Shown here: piece by piece, positions 1 to 13,030 of the stretch
Layout: each line of letters opens with the position of its first letter
Numbering within the stretch: the first letter of the stretch is position 1
NCBI RefSeq assembly: GCF_000283155.1
Contig: NW_004454156.1
Coordinates: 38,032,887-38,096,886, forward strand
Direction of reading: 5' to 3'
Length of the DNA stretch: 64,000 bases
Source: Ceratotherium simum simum
Taxonomy: Eukaryota; Chordata; Mammalia; Perissodactyla; Rhinocerotidae
Notes under the pieces: generated by a model
What the model was told of the DNA's origin: nothing
Database searches by the model: none
The model's input: only the letters and a program-made list of their open reading frames with translations
Translations under genes and position numbers: made by a program

Positions 1-110
1 GTGCTGTTAGGACCTTAAAGACCATTAGCTCCTCCCTGTGGAAGTGAGGGGCCGGTGATTGGGAGGTGATACCTCTGGCTCAAATTGGCCCCATTTCCAT
101 GGAGGCTGTG

Positions 111-275
111 TGGTACAGCAGTTACACACACTCACTCTGGAGACAGACAGGTCCCAGCTAGAATTCCATCTCATCTGTAAGATAAGAATAATAGTTCCTA
201 CTTCGTAGGATTGTTTGGAGAACCTGATGAAATAATGAATGTAAAGAATTTAGAAGACTGCTTGGCATTGTTTAA
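111..275 (+). repeat. MIR SINE, degenerate
   Basis: The order of modules follows the MIR consensus: a tRNA-like head with an 'actctggagacagac' block, then 'catctgtaagataagaataatag', then 'aggattgtttgga'. Heavily mutated, as expected of an old mammalian element. The boundaries are approximate. Confidence 0.6.
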
Positions 276-693
276 ATCAAGAGTTCCAAAGTATGGCCAA
301 GTTTATTACTAGAAAGTAAAGCATAATTAGCTTGACAATTCAAAGTCATCTTCCCACATTAAATTTTCCCTGGCACCCGAGTAGAATGGATTGCTTCCTT
401 CTCTGAAACACCTATATGGTGTTTTATATGCATGTCACTCCCCCCTCCCAAACAGCGACCTTGTAAAGGCAGGCTCGGTCTGCACAGTACGCAGTTTAAA
501 ATTGTCTGTTAATTTTACTTGAATGGTTATCAATATTATCTTTCAAGAAATTAATGCAGTGGTCTGAGACCAAGGCACTGTACACATAGATGCCTTTAAC
601 GATTAGTCGGACTATTCAAACTATGAATCTTTTGCTCTTGCTCAACTGTTTCGGAGAGGAATAATTTAGTCACACTGGTGATTTGTCTAGATA
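276..693. other. unassigned AT-rich sequence
   Basis: I see no repeat family, RNA gene or convincing open frame here. Confidence 0.5.
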
Positions 694-922
694 AGGGTTT
701 TTGAAACTTGGCACTATTGACATTTTGGCCTGGATAATTCTTTGTTGTGTGGGGCTGTCTAGTGCATTGTAGGAAGTTTAGCAACATCCCTGGCATCTAC
801 CCACTAGACATCAGTAGCATCTGCCTTTGCCACCAGTTGTGACAATAAAAGACATCTCCAGATATTGCCACAAGTGTCCTGGAAAGCAAAATCATCAAAA
901 TCATTCCAGTTGAGGACCACTG
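694..922 (-). repeat. MER5A hAT-Charlie element, near full length
   Basis: Read on the minus strand this follows the MER5A consensus end to end. It begins with a CAGTGGTCCTCAA-like terminal inverted repeat at 922 and passes through the block for 'acatctccagatattgcca', the 'catctacccactagacatc' block and the 'gcattgtaggaagtttagc' block. It finishes at the other terminus near 694. Non-autonomous, no coding capacity. I could not see a clean 8-bp target duplication. Confidence 0.9.
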
Positions 923-3125
923 GGATAGATTACATCAAATAGTCGCTTCTCTTTATTACATTTTATAATCAATCTCTGGAATATGCTTAGAAATAAGATC
1001 GTGGAGTTTTCTTTCTAGGCAATTCAAAAAGAGAATAATTCTCAGTGCTGAAAGGTTCAGAGGGTTGGATCAAATGACCTTTTGAGAAAGCTCTCAGTTC
1101 TCTGGATTGAAAATACAGAAGTCCCACATGCCTCCTTGGGTCAGCCCCCTGCTTGCCTGCATATTTAAATACTTAGCATCCAATCTTCATATTTGCCCTT
1201 CTATGATGTATTGTAGAAGGACTCTCTTGTCAAAATTACCGGAGAATAGTCACAAATCTTACTTCCTTTAAAACATTTTTGCTTTGTTTGTTTGTCAGCT
1301 TCCAATTTATCATATTTGCCTTGCCCTTCCCAGCTGCACAAAACATTCTGGGTCATTTTCTAGGTCTACTGAGTATAGTAGGACAGGAGGTTTGTGGGGA
1401 TTGTGACTGGACAAGCATCTCAGAGCCTCTCTGCACATCAACAGAGGCTATTACACTTGGTGCTTGGAACGCAACCTATCATAGCTGCTATAGCAAACTC
1501 CCAGCACCCACTCCAACGCTCTCCCGCTGCCCCACCCCACAGACAATCAGAGCATTGTGTGGAACAATCCCGGAGCTGCTCAAAGAGCTTAGCCCGGGGC
1601 CCAGGAGTTGCTGTTTATTTGTGGCACTAGATCAAGAATGACATGGCAGTAGCTTTATGGATGTGCTTAAGAAAGACTTGTATCAACAGCACCTGAGGCT
1701 CTGGCCCTTTCTGTCAGCCCTCTACTGTCACTGAAAACAATGCCATACGTATTTGAGGAGGTGGACGTGTTCTGGGCAAACATGCATTAGGTATGCAACC
1801 AAGCCCACAGTGGCCTCTGGGTCTGTTGGCACATCCCTTGGTATTCCTCTGTCTCAGGTATATGTTACTGCACGTGTGAGGGAAAGTAAGGCTGTGCGTG
1901 CTTTGTTAGGTGCCTGTTGGGCTTATTGGGTGGGAATGGGGCGTCGTAGGAGGCTATGATGAGGCTAAGTTGGCTCTAAAAGAATCAGATGCTCTCTGTC
2001 TCTATAAAGTGTTCCCCTACCGCATCCAAAACAAATTTGAATGAAGACACTTCCCAAACTCTGGTCATACTTCAATTACACATGTGATCAAATTAAAATC
2101 AATCACACTTAAGTGGTGAGGTATGAAAGGATCCAATTTCAGAATATTCACAACGCAATAAAGGTGGAAAAATAGTAGGGATAAGGAAGATTAGCTAAGG
2201 AAGGGGCAACAATAAATGAACCCATAATCTTTTTTGAGACATATGGTTCTGACTTAAACACAGAAAAAGTAGACTCGTGAAAAAAACTGAGAAAGAACTC
2301 ACAAAGAAGGTTTCCACTTAAGTATATTTTTTAGCACTAAGTTTGTATGAAGCGTGGAAGAAAATTTATTTTGAACATCAGTGATTTGTGTTGGCACAAT
2401 GTTTTTATTGACTATTATTCCAAGCTATGGCTTTTATATTTTCCTGTTCTATTTGACTGATATTTAATGAGTACATTTTAAAGAACATTTTTGTTCTTTT
2501 ATGGCCAGGGTGCTAGCTTTAGCAACTGGAAATTTGTAAAACTGTACAATATAGCCCTTCCAACATGGTTCCATCAGTTATACACCGATAAATAACAGTG
2601 ATTTCAAGGATGATTAATCATAATCATTATAAAGCACTTTGGCCAAACCAACATCTGTTTCCATGGATACAGCAACAGGCCATCCCGGTTTTGTAATTTA
2701 TATGTTTCAGTTATTGTTCCCAGATGACTGTGAGGACCATTCTACACAATATGACCTTTTAACTTCAGGCCCCAATGGTCTTTGTGGTTTAAATGCATCC
2801 TGTAGTCCTTTTGAGAAGTTTTGTTGAGAATTTCTGGAGCTCTGAGGAAATAAAGCAGGATTTCAAAGGTCTTCCCACCATTGCTTCCTTGAAGAGGCAA
2901 AGTGAAGAAAAATACAGTGGTGAGAATGTCAGTAACAAGCAACTAATAGCATTGATGATATTGTCAGTGCATCAGAGATCTGAACACTCACAAGGCCCTG
3001 GGGAAACTGAGGAGGGGAAGTAGGAAGGGCTTGTTCCATGTCACACTAAAATTGAGTGGAAAGCTGGTTCACAAATAGATCTCCTGACTCTCAGGCCGGG
3101 GCTCTTCTTTTCCTCAATTATTTTA
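923..3125. other. unassigned sequence, no gene seen
   Basis: This stretch holds no family I recognise. The longest open frame (1279-1641, 120 codons) opens at a TTG, not an ATG. It has no splice or polyA context and no recognisable domain, so it is treated as chance. Confidence 0.5.
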
Positions 3126-3640
3126 GACAAATATGTATTATTCAGTTCTTTATTGAATGAATGTTTATTGAAACATTCTACGTGCCAAGCTCTAGCCTCA
3201 GTGCTGGCAAGTTAATGACAAGTCAACGAGAAGTCAAAACTTGTCCTGGTTTCTGCCCTTGTGGCTCAGAAAGAGGCTAGTAGGGGATGCTTGCGTTAAG
3301 CAAATAATCACACAGGCCAATGGACAGTCAGTCTGTAACAAGGGTTGAGTAGGTGAGAGCTATCATACCCTGAGGGCCTGTCACTGGGCATTAGGTCTAG
3401 TTACAGAGGTAAGAGCAGGCTTCTCTAGGGCAATGTCACCTGAGCTGAGATCTGAAGAAGGAATTAACTGTGTGAAAATCGGAGGAAATAGCATGTTAGA
3501 GGCCAGCATGTGCAAATGCCCCATGGCAAGAGGAAGCAAGGTGAGCACTAGCACTAAAAGAAGGTGTGACAGGAATGTAGAAATATGGGACAAAATGATC
3601 AGGGATCTGATTATGCAGAACTTGTGGAGCCTATAATGAA
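3126..3640 (-). repeat. L2 LINE 3' part, antisense
   Basis: Starts with the antisense L2 tail ('gaatgaatgtttattga', then 'acgtgccaagctctagcctcag'). It continues through the characteristic blocks 'gtcacctgagctgagatctga', 'catgtgcaaatgcccc' and 'gatctgattatgcagaactt'. Degenerate, with no intact frame. Confidence 0.8.
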
Positions 3641-4097
3641 AAATTCTGTCTCCAGAAAGGAATTTTGTTACAGAAGTTTACAGAAAGGACATGTCTGCAG
3701 TAGCCTAGCTTGATGGGGTTATGTTAGAATCCGAAGGAGTAGCTGGGGACTAGTGGGGGGAGTTTCTCTAGCTTGAAAGGTAGTCAGGCTTTGGTCTTTT
3801 GCTCCCTTAAGCATTCTACTGTGGTTTTTTCCTGCTCGTTTCTGCTGTGAAGGCCAGATGCCGAGAATGGCAGGAAAACCCTGAGGTCTTGTCTGTCCTT
3901 GGCTAGTCTGGTTTCATATGCTGTAGGCCCAGGTGTCCAGGGTTCTGATCTCCTCCCAGCAGGAGGGAGGCCGTGCAGTGGACTGTTGTCCTGGGGCTGA
4001 AAGACTATGCTTAGTATAGACTTTTCTCTTTCTATGCACAGGATCCAAAGTATGAATTTATAAGGTACCACGTATGAAGTGCACCTGCCTGCATTAG
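3641..4097. other. unassigned sequence
   Basis: No recognised feature. The antisense open frame at 3784-4149 shows no domain and runs into the repeat that follows. Confidence 0.4.
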
Positions 4098-4569
4098 TTT
4101 TATATGCTGTGTACCAAATAACCATACGCATAGCAGCATAAAACAACACATATTTATTATCTCAAAGCTTCTCCGGGTCAGGAGTTCGCACATGGCTTAG
4201 TTGGGTCCTCTGCAAGTCCTCAGTCAAGCTGTTGGCCAGGGCTGCATTCTCATCTGGAGTCTCTCCCAGGGCAAGGCCCACTTCCAAGCTCCCTCAGGGT
4301 GTTGGCATAATTCATTTTCTGGTGGCTGTAGGGCCTACAGCAGCTGCCTTCTTCAAGACTAGAAAGGAAAGCAAAACCCTAGATCAAGTTGGCGAGCAAG
4401 GTGGAGTCTTGTATAACATAATGGAATCCTGGGAGTGACATTTCATCATCATAACCAATTCTATTGGTTAGAATAAAATCACAGGTCCTGCCCACACTCA
4501 TAGGGAGTGGATTATACCAGGGAGTGAACACCGAGAGGCAGGGATCGTGGAGCCAGTCTGTCTGGCACA
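4098..4569 (+). repeat. old mammalian interspersed repeat, family not named
   Basis: This has the layout of a widespread mammalian repeat. It starts with 'gctgtgtaccaaataacc', then 'taaaacaacacatatttatt', 'gggtcaggagttcgcacatgg', 'ccacttccaagctccctcag' and 'ttctattggttagaa', and ends 'gtctgtctggcaca'. I am sure it is a dispersed repeat but not of its family name, which is probably LTR-like. Confidence 0.65.
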
Positions 4570-5070
4570 TTAGCCATGCCTTAACTTCACAGACACATAC
4601 ACAGGGACTGTCGGTGTAAAGCCTGGGTGAGTTTTGTCCTCTCCCTGACTCATTGTGTTTGGTTGAACACGGTCTGCTTGCCACCTAAGAGGAGTATGGA
4701 AGCCCAATAGCAGATGAAAATCCCCTCGTGGAAAATTCCCTAGCCTAGTTCCTTGTGGAATGAATGACAATTGGAGCACCAAGTGCTGTGGGTGATGGGG
4801 GAATGGGGGCATCTCTGGGGATTTTCTCTAGTTCACCCTGTTTACCCTAGAAGGGAATCAGCAATGAGGTGGGTAAACTGACACCAAGGAAGGAACAGGA
4901 GCCTGGCTATAAAGGCAGGAGAAGGCAGGTTGGGGCAGGAACAGGCACTGGCTGTGTTGGATGGAGTTCTGGCTCTGCTGCCTCTGCCGGGTCATCCCCT
5001 CCCAAGAGATGTGCTAATGAAACGAAACAAGCAACTTGGAACAGGTGATCTCTCGGTCTCTAGAATGCTA
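4570..5070. other. unassigned sequence
   Basis: No recognised element or gene. Slightly more GC-rich than its surroundings. Confidence 0.4.
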
Positions 5071-5140
5071 CTGTGTGTGTGTGAAAAAAGATAGAGGCAG
5101 AGAGAAAGAGTGAGTGAGAGAGAGAGAGAGATGGGGAGGG
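5071..5140 (+). repeat. GT then GA simple repeat
   Basis: A short GT run is followed by a purine-rich GA microsatellite ('gagtgagtgagagagagagag'). Simple-sequence DNA. Confidence 0.85.
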
Positions 5141-5874
5141 CCAAATCCTGAGGTTACCTAGATGGTGAGGAAGGAAAAGCTAGAACATGAGAGGCTTCAA
5201 ATCCTAGATTATGGCCTTTGGCACCACTTCATCATCCTACAAGAAAACAGGACTCAGCAGAAAAATGTTTTGCCCAAGGTGCTACATTAGTCAGTTTACC
5301 AGCACTGCTGGGCCCAGGGTTGGCTTCTTCTGATTTCCAGTTTGTGCTTTAACACTTCATCATGAATCGCTAGGCTAAGGAGGGAGATTTCAGGATGCCT
5401 TCAGGAGGGTAGAACAAAAGGGAAAGGGGAGAGGTGTTCAGAGGAGAATTACAAGACCCCTAATTATAAACGAGGCCTGTTTCAAAATTTTCTTCGGTGG
5501 GGCATGATGGTGCCTTACTGCTTTGAACAGAAAATTTCTGTTTTTTAAATTCTGACACTTGGGTCGACATTCTTAGTCATACTTAGAGCTGCTTTTCACT
5601 CTACAATTTCATATGAGAGGCGAGGAGTAGTTTGCTTTGTATTATTAGGCAACACTGGAAGGCTTGCTGGGCAGGGCATATGGTACAGGCCTTTTTAGGG
5701 GCTGATGATCTTACTCTGGCGCCTCTTTGAGCCTTGTGAGTGGTGGTATGCAACCCGACCATAACACAAGTCCCTGCCAGGTCAGGGCTGCTGACAGTGC
5801 TGTCACCTCTTTGTAGCCGCTGCCAGCTCGCCTATGTGTCACAGAGGGAAGAATTTCACTCCGCCTTCCTTGCT
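5141..5874. other. unassigned sequence
   Basis: No repeat family recognised and no convincing open frame. Confidence 0.4.
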
Positions 5875-6575
5875 AGTAATCTCGGGGATGCAAATAGAAA
5901 CAACAATCAGTCACAATTTTCACTCATCAGATTAGCAAAAATGAAAAAGACTGAAATAGCCGGTGGGGTATAAATGATACAGCCACTTTGGAGAGCAATT
6001 TGGTAGTTTCCAAAAAAGCTAAAAGTGCACACACATTTCACTTCTAGATCTACACTCCAAAGAAGTAACTCTTCTAACTGCTCAAACCTGCACCAAGCTG
6101 CTTCTCCTTCAGTGTTGTTTGTGAAAGCAAAAATTTTTGAAACAACCTAAATGAAAAAAAATACTGAAATATCCTAACAAATAAGTATAATGGAGTTTGT
6201 TCATACCATGGAACACAATGCAGTGGTAAGAAAGTGAATACAATCTCTCTATGGAAACGTGGATAGATCTCAAAAATATAATATTACATGGAAATATTGT
6301 AGAACAATAGGATTTTATGATGCAATTTATTTGTGGAAAACAGCACAAAAATAAGAGGATCTATTATTTACGAATAAATGGATCTATATCCAAGTATCAA
6401 AATGGATTAGAAAGTTGAATAGCAAACTGCTAGTAGGAGTTGCTTCTGAGAAGGAAGGAAGATACTGGGTCAGAGGGTAGGAGACTAAGAGGACTTTAAC
6501 TTGATTTATAATGTAGTATTTCTTTAAAAAAAAACCAAAAATTAAAATTGTCAACATATGATCAATTTTGTGTGT
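5875..6575 (+). repeat. old L1 LINE 3' end, sense
   Basis: Matches the end of L1 ORF2 and the 3' UTR in order: 'gatgcaaatagaaacaacaat', 'gccactttggagagcaattt', 'gaaacaacctaaatg', 'ccatggaacacaatgcagtgg', 'gttgcttctgagaaggaagg', then an A-rich tail. The reading frame is destroyed by stops and indels. The 5' end is truncated near 5875. Confidence 0.85.
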
Positions 6576-7739
6576 GTGTGAAGCAGGAACAGGTTATTTA
6601 TTTTATCCTTTGAGATTCTTTAAAAGTCCTCAAAAAATATCATTAATGAAGAAGATCACCATTTTTTACCAACTGGAGGAATTTGAAACATTGCCAGCCT
6701 ATCTTCCTGTATGTCGTGTGATAGAGGTAGCCTGATCTGTAAAGGGTTTCAGAGGGTCAGCTTCAGCAGGATTTGGGATAAGAGCATGCAAGGGCATATA
6801 ATATGGGGCTATAAATGAGTAACAACGTCCAGAAAATACCCCTTTGCAAACACGTTCAAGTACATTTGGAACTGCAAAACTTTTAAAAAACTGTGTGCCC
6901 AAAGAAGGTTTTAAGTAAATACTTGCTGAATTGGATATGCATGATGATCTCAGCTAATTGCATTTTTAATAGAATTATTCTTTGGTGTCTAACAAAAGGA
7001 AGTTGAAAAGCAGGAAATAAATTATTTTCTACGTTAAGTCTAAATTTCAGACTGGCCTCAATTGTGATGGAAATCACCTTGTTGAAGGTTTTTCTACTGT
7101 TCAGATGGGTGGCCATGGAGCAAAGCACTTAGTGAGTTAGAGGGGAACCAATACACTTATGATTTTGAAAGCAAAGGCAGGATTTGCAGAAGTAAACATT
7201 TCTGCTCAATAATGTTCACAAAACCAGACCCCTTGCTGCTTTGATTGCCAGAGTAAAAAAATCCAAAAACGTTGCTGGAAATCCTCTTTAATTTCTTTTA
7301 AACTGAAATGATTGAGATAGTTAAATTATGATGTTATCATAGATTTCTGTATTTCAGAAACCTGTTATTGTTGCACATCATTAGAGCTAAATTTCATTAG
7401 TAAATTATTCTAAGGGTTATTAGAAGTAATTCTGCGTGTGATTCTACGTGCAGTGTACATAATCGGTGTAGAATCAACACTTGCTGTTCAGGAAGGAGGT
7501 GTTAAGCAAATAGAAAACTGGATTCGTTCCTTGTTTTTCAACTGCCGCCTTCTCCCCAGCTCTAATCCAGCCCTCGTTTTGGTTTCAGATTAAACTTCTC
7601 AAGGAATCTCCGATACCGTCACTCCTTTTCTTGGAAACGTTCAATGAGACCTCGCTTTCCACTGAATTAAGAACAAACTTATTGGCCTATACTAATGTTC
7701 TTCCCCAGTGTTATTCCTCACCATTCTACAGGATGCCAG
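6576..7739. other. unassigned AT-rich sequence
   Basis: No repeat family or gene recognised. Confidence 0.4.
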
Positions 7740-8175
7740 GCCAAGTAGGGCTTTTTTTTTTTTTTTCCTGGCTTTATTGAGGCAGTACAAATGGTTTACC
7801 TTTGGCATCTATCCTGAATATTTTTCACCTTTTGCTTCTTCTTCTTTCCTTACCTGTTATACTTCTCCTGTTTAGCTTACTTGCCAATATACTCTAAACA
7901 TTACAAGGATTATCTCAAAATTCATGGTCTCCATGAAACTTTTCTTAATTCCACCCAATGGAAATACTCTGTACTTCTTGCAAAGCATTTGAAGAAAGGG
8001 TTATCTGCATAACAAATATGGACTTTTGGGTATTAGTTTAGCCTTCCTCACTCTGTTGCAAGCCTCTCAAGAATTGGACTTAGGACTTATTCATATTTAT
8101 GTCTCTTATAGCAGCTAGCACTATGCCTTACAAATGTTAGGTGCTTAGCTAATGTTTAATTAATTATTACCTGAC
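7740..8175 (+). repeat. L2 LINE 3' end, sense
   Basis: From about 7890 the order follows the L2 3' terminus: 'tccatgaaacttttcttaatt', 'ggacttattcatatttatgt', 'agctagcactatgcctta', then 'ttaggtgcttagctaatgttt'. A poly-T run at 7751-7766 lies upstream; its relation to the L2 is unclear. Confidence 0.7.
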
Positions 8176-10371
8176 TGAGTACACAGTTGTATAGAAAAGC
8201 TGGCCCCAGTCAGATGTTAACTGACCTGAATTCAATTGTTAACTTTTCAGTTGTCTTAATAAACTGAAAAGCAAGTGACTTTATAATCTGGGACCTACGT
8301 TTTATATGACAACTTTCCTGGAATAGGCTCAGGTACAAAAGTGTGCTTGTTTTCTTGCTGCCATATGTGGAGATTGCTTCAATAACATGGTGACGTCAGA
8401 ACTCAATGACCTCCAAGAGCTCTCACGATATAGGATTCTGCCAATTTCCTTGGGAGAAAAAGGATTTCCTTTCCAGCAATGTTTCCAACTCCACAGAGTA
8501 AGGGATAGTCTACAGAGTATTTATTTGTACAGGATCTGATTTGCTGTGGCTTGGGAAGACTACGTGGCATTAGGACTGGTGTATCTGGATACACAGGTAT
8601 GGCATAGGGTGAAATGGCCTTTGGACTCAGATCCTTAGAATACTTCAGGATGTCCACTCTTTGCTTGAATTACATATAATGTGGACCCTTATTTTCTTTA
8701 TTAATTTAATTTACTTATCTATTCTTTGTTTTCTTCTGTAACTCATTTTAAGTTGCTTATAACCAACACATACATCAAAACAGTGAGATATAAATCGGAA
8801 AGATGAATGTTAATATCAGGGCAAATATAAGTTGGAGTCAGAAGAAAGTTAAGACTGGGATTGGAAGATGGGAGAAAGGAGAAAACCACAAGCGTTTACA
8901 CTATATGGGTCTTCACAGTTGTTAGAGATGAACAAGAAATTGGGCCCACATTGGCAACCAATATAAAAACAAAAGTTGGTCTAGGACATAATTTTAATGT
9001 CTAAGGAGAATAATCATATCAATTTTGGTGAGAAACAAATACTTCACTAGATTAAAATCTAAACTAAATTGCTCACATGGAACATCCCCTAAGGGCAGTG
9101 GATGATATTCTCAGCAACACCACATGAAGCTGTGTGATAGAGGCACAATTCTATACAAGACCCATCTCAAGGGCCAACATAACTCAAGACAAGTGTGCAC
9201 CTTTCTGAGGGGTTAGCTTGATTTGACGGTAAAACCTGAAATGCCAGGAAGAATAGAAAGGCTACCAAAAATTCCTCTATAAATATCTCCTTCTTCAAGG
9301 AGATTTTGAATACGAGGTAAAAAACATCATGTTCATGATTGCATTTTTTATGAGCCCCATGAAAGAGTCTTCATTATTAATTGAGGGTGCATTATTAATT
9401 ATTGATTGGGCCTTAGTCATGTTGTATGCTGAATTATCCTCATTATCACCACCTCTACCGACTTCACCCCCATCCTCAGAAAGTATCTGGTTAATGCCTG
9501 CAGTGATGCACATAGTTGGTGATTAATGAACATGAGTTGAATTAACTGTGCTAGGAGCCAGTTGAAAGTAAACCCCAAGTTTGTTTCTCTTTGGAAATTT
9601 ACCATTAGTAAGCACTAAAGGTGTATCAGAGATAAACAGAAATTTCCATAATCAAATGCATCAGCATGGAATACCTAGTTTGCAAGCCAAGGGGAAAATG
9701 TCTTAAGAATCTGTGAAGTGGAACTTCAGAAAGTTTTAAAATGAGGATGAAGGGATGGTCAGAAAATGTATTCTAGACAAAGAGCAGTGTTTGGGAGAAG
9801 ACTCAGCAGGGAGACCATGTCTAAACTTCTTATTTCAAGAAGCCCAAGCCCACAAAAATGAAAATGATTAAAATGGAGATTTCTACAAAAATTATTTCAT
9901 TTTACCCTAAAGCTGTCCCACCTAGTAGAGATTAGTATGTAGTCATCTAGGGAAAGAGACTCAGAGTAGCTACAGAAGGACCTCAGGGGCCAGGACTAAG
10001 AAAATTTTCTGAGTTCAAATCCTAAACTTTAAGAGGTCTCTCTTCTGCCTCTCAAGTCTACTAAAGATGTATTTAAAAACTGATGAATATTAGATATGGA
10101 AGAGCAGATCTTCTACTTGCCAACTCTCCTCCTCCTCACCACCTTACCCAGCTATGTCGTTTTCACTTTGCAGTTCTTGCTCATCTCGTTTCCCCTTTGT
10201 GCCAATGCATAAAAGTAGAGCATAAGATAGAACACCTAGTGGATGCTGGTACCTATGGAATGATTCTTCAGTTTGAGGAATGAGGTAAAGAAACCTATTC
10301 TCTGAAGAATACAACAGTTCCTGATAAAGCAAGAACAAAATAACATACACTTGATGTATCATTTATGACTT
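8176..10371. other. unassigned sequence, no gene seen
   Basis: Two kilobases with no recognised repeat. Short open frames on both strands (for example at 9295-9605) overlap one another and look like chance. Confidence 0.4.
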
Positions 10372-10815
10372 GGGTTCAACTGTAAGCATCAAATACCAGA
10401 AATAATTGTGGCTTAACCAAGGTAGAAGATGTGCAGTGGACACCTAGGGGTGGCCGTCCAACTGGGAGAGCAGACCCATCAAGTTCTGGGATTCTTGCTA
10501 CTTCACCAGTCTTAGCACTGGCTGGTAGTCACTGTATCAACCCATGAACTGAGATGGCTTTTGGAGCTCCAGTAAATACATCCAATGAAGGTTGGCAGCA
10601 GAAGGAACTGGAAAAGGGTGAATGCTACTCACTTCTGTTTTTAAAGAGTTGTCTTAAAGAGCGATCCGGTTGGGTCATATAAGGCTTTGATTTACATCAC
10701 ATTGCCAACCTTGGCCACAGGCTGCAGAGGAGCTGAGAAATGAAGACTGTTCCTGGAGGCAATGTGCCCCACTAAAAGTGGGGGCTCTGGTACTGAGGAA
10801 GAAAGTGGGGATGCC
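10372..10815 (+). repeat. old mammalian interspersed repeat, family not named
   Basis: Same general layout as the repeats at 4098 and 32535. A head with 'attgtggcttaacca' is followed by a 'tgggattcttgctac' region, a 'gcagaaggaactggaaaagg' region, and an end with 'gggggctctggtactgaggaag'. Family assignment needs a repeat library. Confidence 0.5.
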
Positions 10816-11587
10816 ACAAATGATTTGGAATAAATTCTTATAATTTAGGATTATATTATATATAAACTAGGATTTCTAGTTTCTGATGATTACCGATTTA
10901 AGACATTTTTTCCAACTTACATAGTTTTCTCACTTGGGTTATCCTTTTCTGAGTTGTATCTACTCTTGACCTCAGTTAGATCTAAGTAATTTCATCTCAT
11001 ATGTTCTTAGAGAAAAAATAAAAGAAAAAGAACTGTTTGACATCTCATTTCTTTTGTTCACATTAACTATAGTTGATTAAAAACTCTCAAAATGCTTTTA
11101 ATAAATTTTACTTTTAAATATCCTGATATTTGTTTCTTTCATAACATTGCTTCTTTTTCTTTTTTTTTGCATTTGAAAGCTTCACCATTTACTTTTATTT
11201 TGAAAACTGAGGACTCTTTCTGACCCCACATGAATTTATATCCTTGTTTTCTTCTTTTTAGCAAGAATTTTTGTGTAAGATTAAAACTACTTACCTTTAA
11301 ATTCTTCATGCCAAATTTAAGTATGTCTTAATTCAGAACCACTTTTAATGAAAGATGATATGAAAGACAGCTACTTAGTTATTTTCAATTTCTAAATTTT
11401 ACTCCATGGTGTAGGATTCCTGATTCCTTTTAAGTTAGACAAAAAAGCAAACTACATCCTACAAATCACAAGGTACACTGGGAAACACTTTGAAACTCCT
11501 TTCCCCTTCATTCTTCTTTCTTGCTAAAAACAGATTCCTTCTTTCAGAATTCCTTCCACACTTTTCCTCCTCTTAAAGAAGGTTTAG
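10816..11587. other. unassigned AT-rich sequence
   Basis: Very AT-rich, with short T and A runs. It may hold an old L1 remnant, but no diagnostic block is clear enough to call. Confidence 0.4.
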
Positions 11588-11843
11588 GGGCCTGCCTGGT
11601 GGTGTAGTGGTTAAGTTCGCATGCTCTGCTTCGGTGGCCTGGGGTTTGCAGGTTCGGATCCCAGGCGTGGATCTACACACCGCTCATCAAGCCATGTAGT
11701 AGTGGTGTCCCACATACAAAATAGAGGAAGATTGGCACAGATGTTAGCTCAAGGACAATCTTCCTCAAGCAAAAAGAGGAAGATTGGCAACAGATGTTAG
11801 CTCAGGGCCATTCTTCCTGACCAAAAAAAAAAAAAAAAAAAAA
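11588..11843 (+). mobile_element. ERE-type SINE (ERE2-like)
   Basis: A tRNA-derived head ('ggtggtgtagtggttaagtt' covers the A-box region; 'ggttcggatccca' is the B-box region) leads into 'cacatacaaaatagaggaag'. Two copies of a 'cagatgttagctca' module and a pure A tail (11823-11843) follow. This is the equid ERE architecture. An imperfect target duplication ending GTTTAG flanks it (up to 11587 on the left, about 11850-11855 on the right). The family was mobilised by L1. Confidence 0.9.
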
Positions 11844-11855
11844 GTAGAATGTTTA

Positions 11856-12049
11856 GAGCCAGCCCTGATGGCCTAGTGGTTTAAGTTCAGCACATTCCAC
11901 TTGAGTGGCCTGGGTTTGGCTCCCAGGCATGGAACCACGCATGTCAGCAGCCATGCTGTTGTGGCGGCTCATATAGAAGGACTAGAAGGACCTACAACTA
12001 GAATATACAACTATGTACTGGGGCTTTGGGGAGGAAAGACAAAAAAGGG
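11856..12049 (+). mobile_element. ERE-type SINE, second subfamily
   Basis: Starts 'agccagccctgatggcctag' and carries 'tggcggctcatatagaagg', 'gaatatacaactatgtactg' and 'gggctttggggagg'. These are the body and end of the ERE1/3/4 type. It lacks the paired 'gatgttagctca' tail of the ERE just upstream, so it is a different subfamily. It begins where the target duplication of the upstream ERE ends. Confidence 0.85.
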
Positions 12050-12179
12050 TTTGTTCATTGCACACGGCAATTCCTTAAAAATGCATCTACGTGTAGAATT
12101 TTCCACCATTCATTAAAGGCATTTAGCTCTATTCATTTGTTACTCTTTTAAAGTTATTACTGAAAAATTTTAATTTTGA

Positions 12180-13030
12180 ACATAGGCAAGATGAAACACC
12201 TAGAATCTCTCAACTTTAACAGAACAGTTTCATATTTGCATATTTTCTAACAGTACCACATTTAATTTAATCTAAGATATATCATTATTTCATGTACCAC
12301 TGAGAAGGAAAAGTGCTTCCAATGAAAACACAACACAGTATTGATTGTAAGATGCATCCTGATTTTGCAGCCTTGATATACTAAAATTACGCCTTTTAGA
12401 ATTAAGAAAATTTGGTATTTGTTTACAGAAATACGTATTTTTACAGTTACAATCATAGAATACAGGCCTCTCTTTTATTTTTTTCACTCAAACTGTAAAC
12501 CATAAACATTTCCTAAATTTCTACATTTACTTTATAATTACCATTTTAATAACAACATAGTTTTCCATCAAGTTGATGTACTGTAATTTACTAAATCATT
12601 TTGCTATTGTTGTGCATTTAGGATGTCTCTAGGTTTTTGACAACAAATATCTTACGCATGTAGATTTTGATACTGTTGAATAATTTATTTGTCTCACTTC
12701 CTGGATAGTCTGGATCAAAAGATTCATGAAAATTTGTATAGTACTTGCTGTTTTTCCATTGCCTTCCAAAAATGTTGTACCAATTTCCATTGTCACCAGC
12801 AGTAAATGAGTGTTCCAATTCCACAGAAACTATTCCAAATGTTGAGAGCTATTAAAAAATCTCAGCTCTTTTCTTAGTCTAAAATGCTTCATGAATGTTG
12901 CTTTAATTTATATTTATTTGAACTAGTAGGGGTAAACATATTTCCTTGTGCTTGTTTATTAAATTTTTCCTTATTAAGGCTTATTTACCAATCATTATGA
13001 CATTAATATGACAACATTTCATCAGATGGA
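12180..13030 (-). repeat. old L1 LINE 3' region, antisense
   Basis: Read on the minus strand this is L1 ORF2 end and 3' UTR. Antisense blocks include 'tgtgcatttaggatgtctct', 'ttgtaccaatttccattgtcaccag' (12775-12799), 'agtgttccaatt' and 'ttgctttaatttatatttattt'. Highly decayed. The left edge is uncertain. Confidence 0.75.

Noticed and set aside
1279..1641. 120-codon open frame with a hydrophobic start resembling a signal peptide
   Set aside because: Starts at TTG, has no recognised domain, promoter or splice context, and a second frame overlaps it. Most likely chance.
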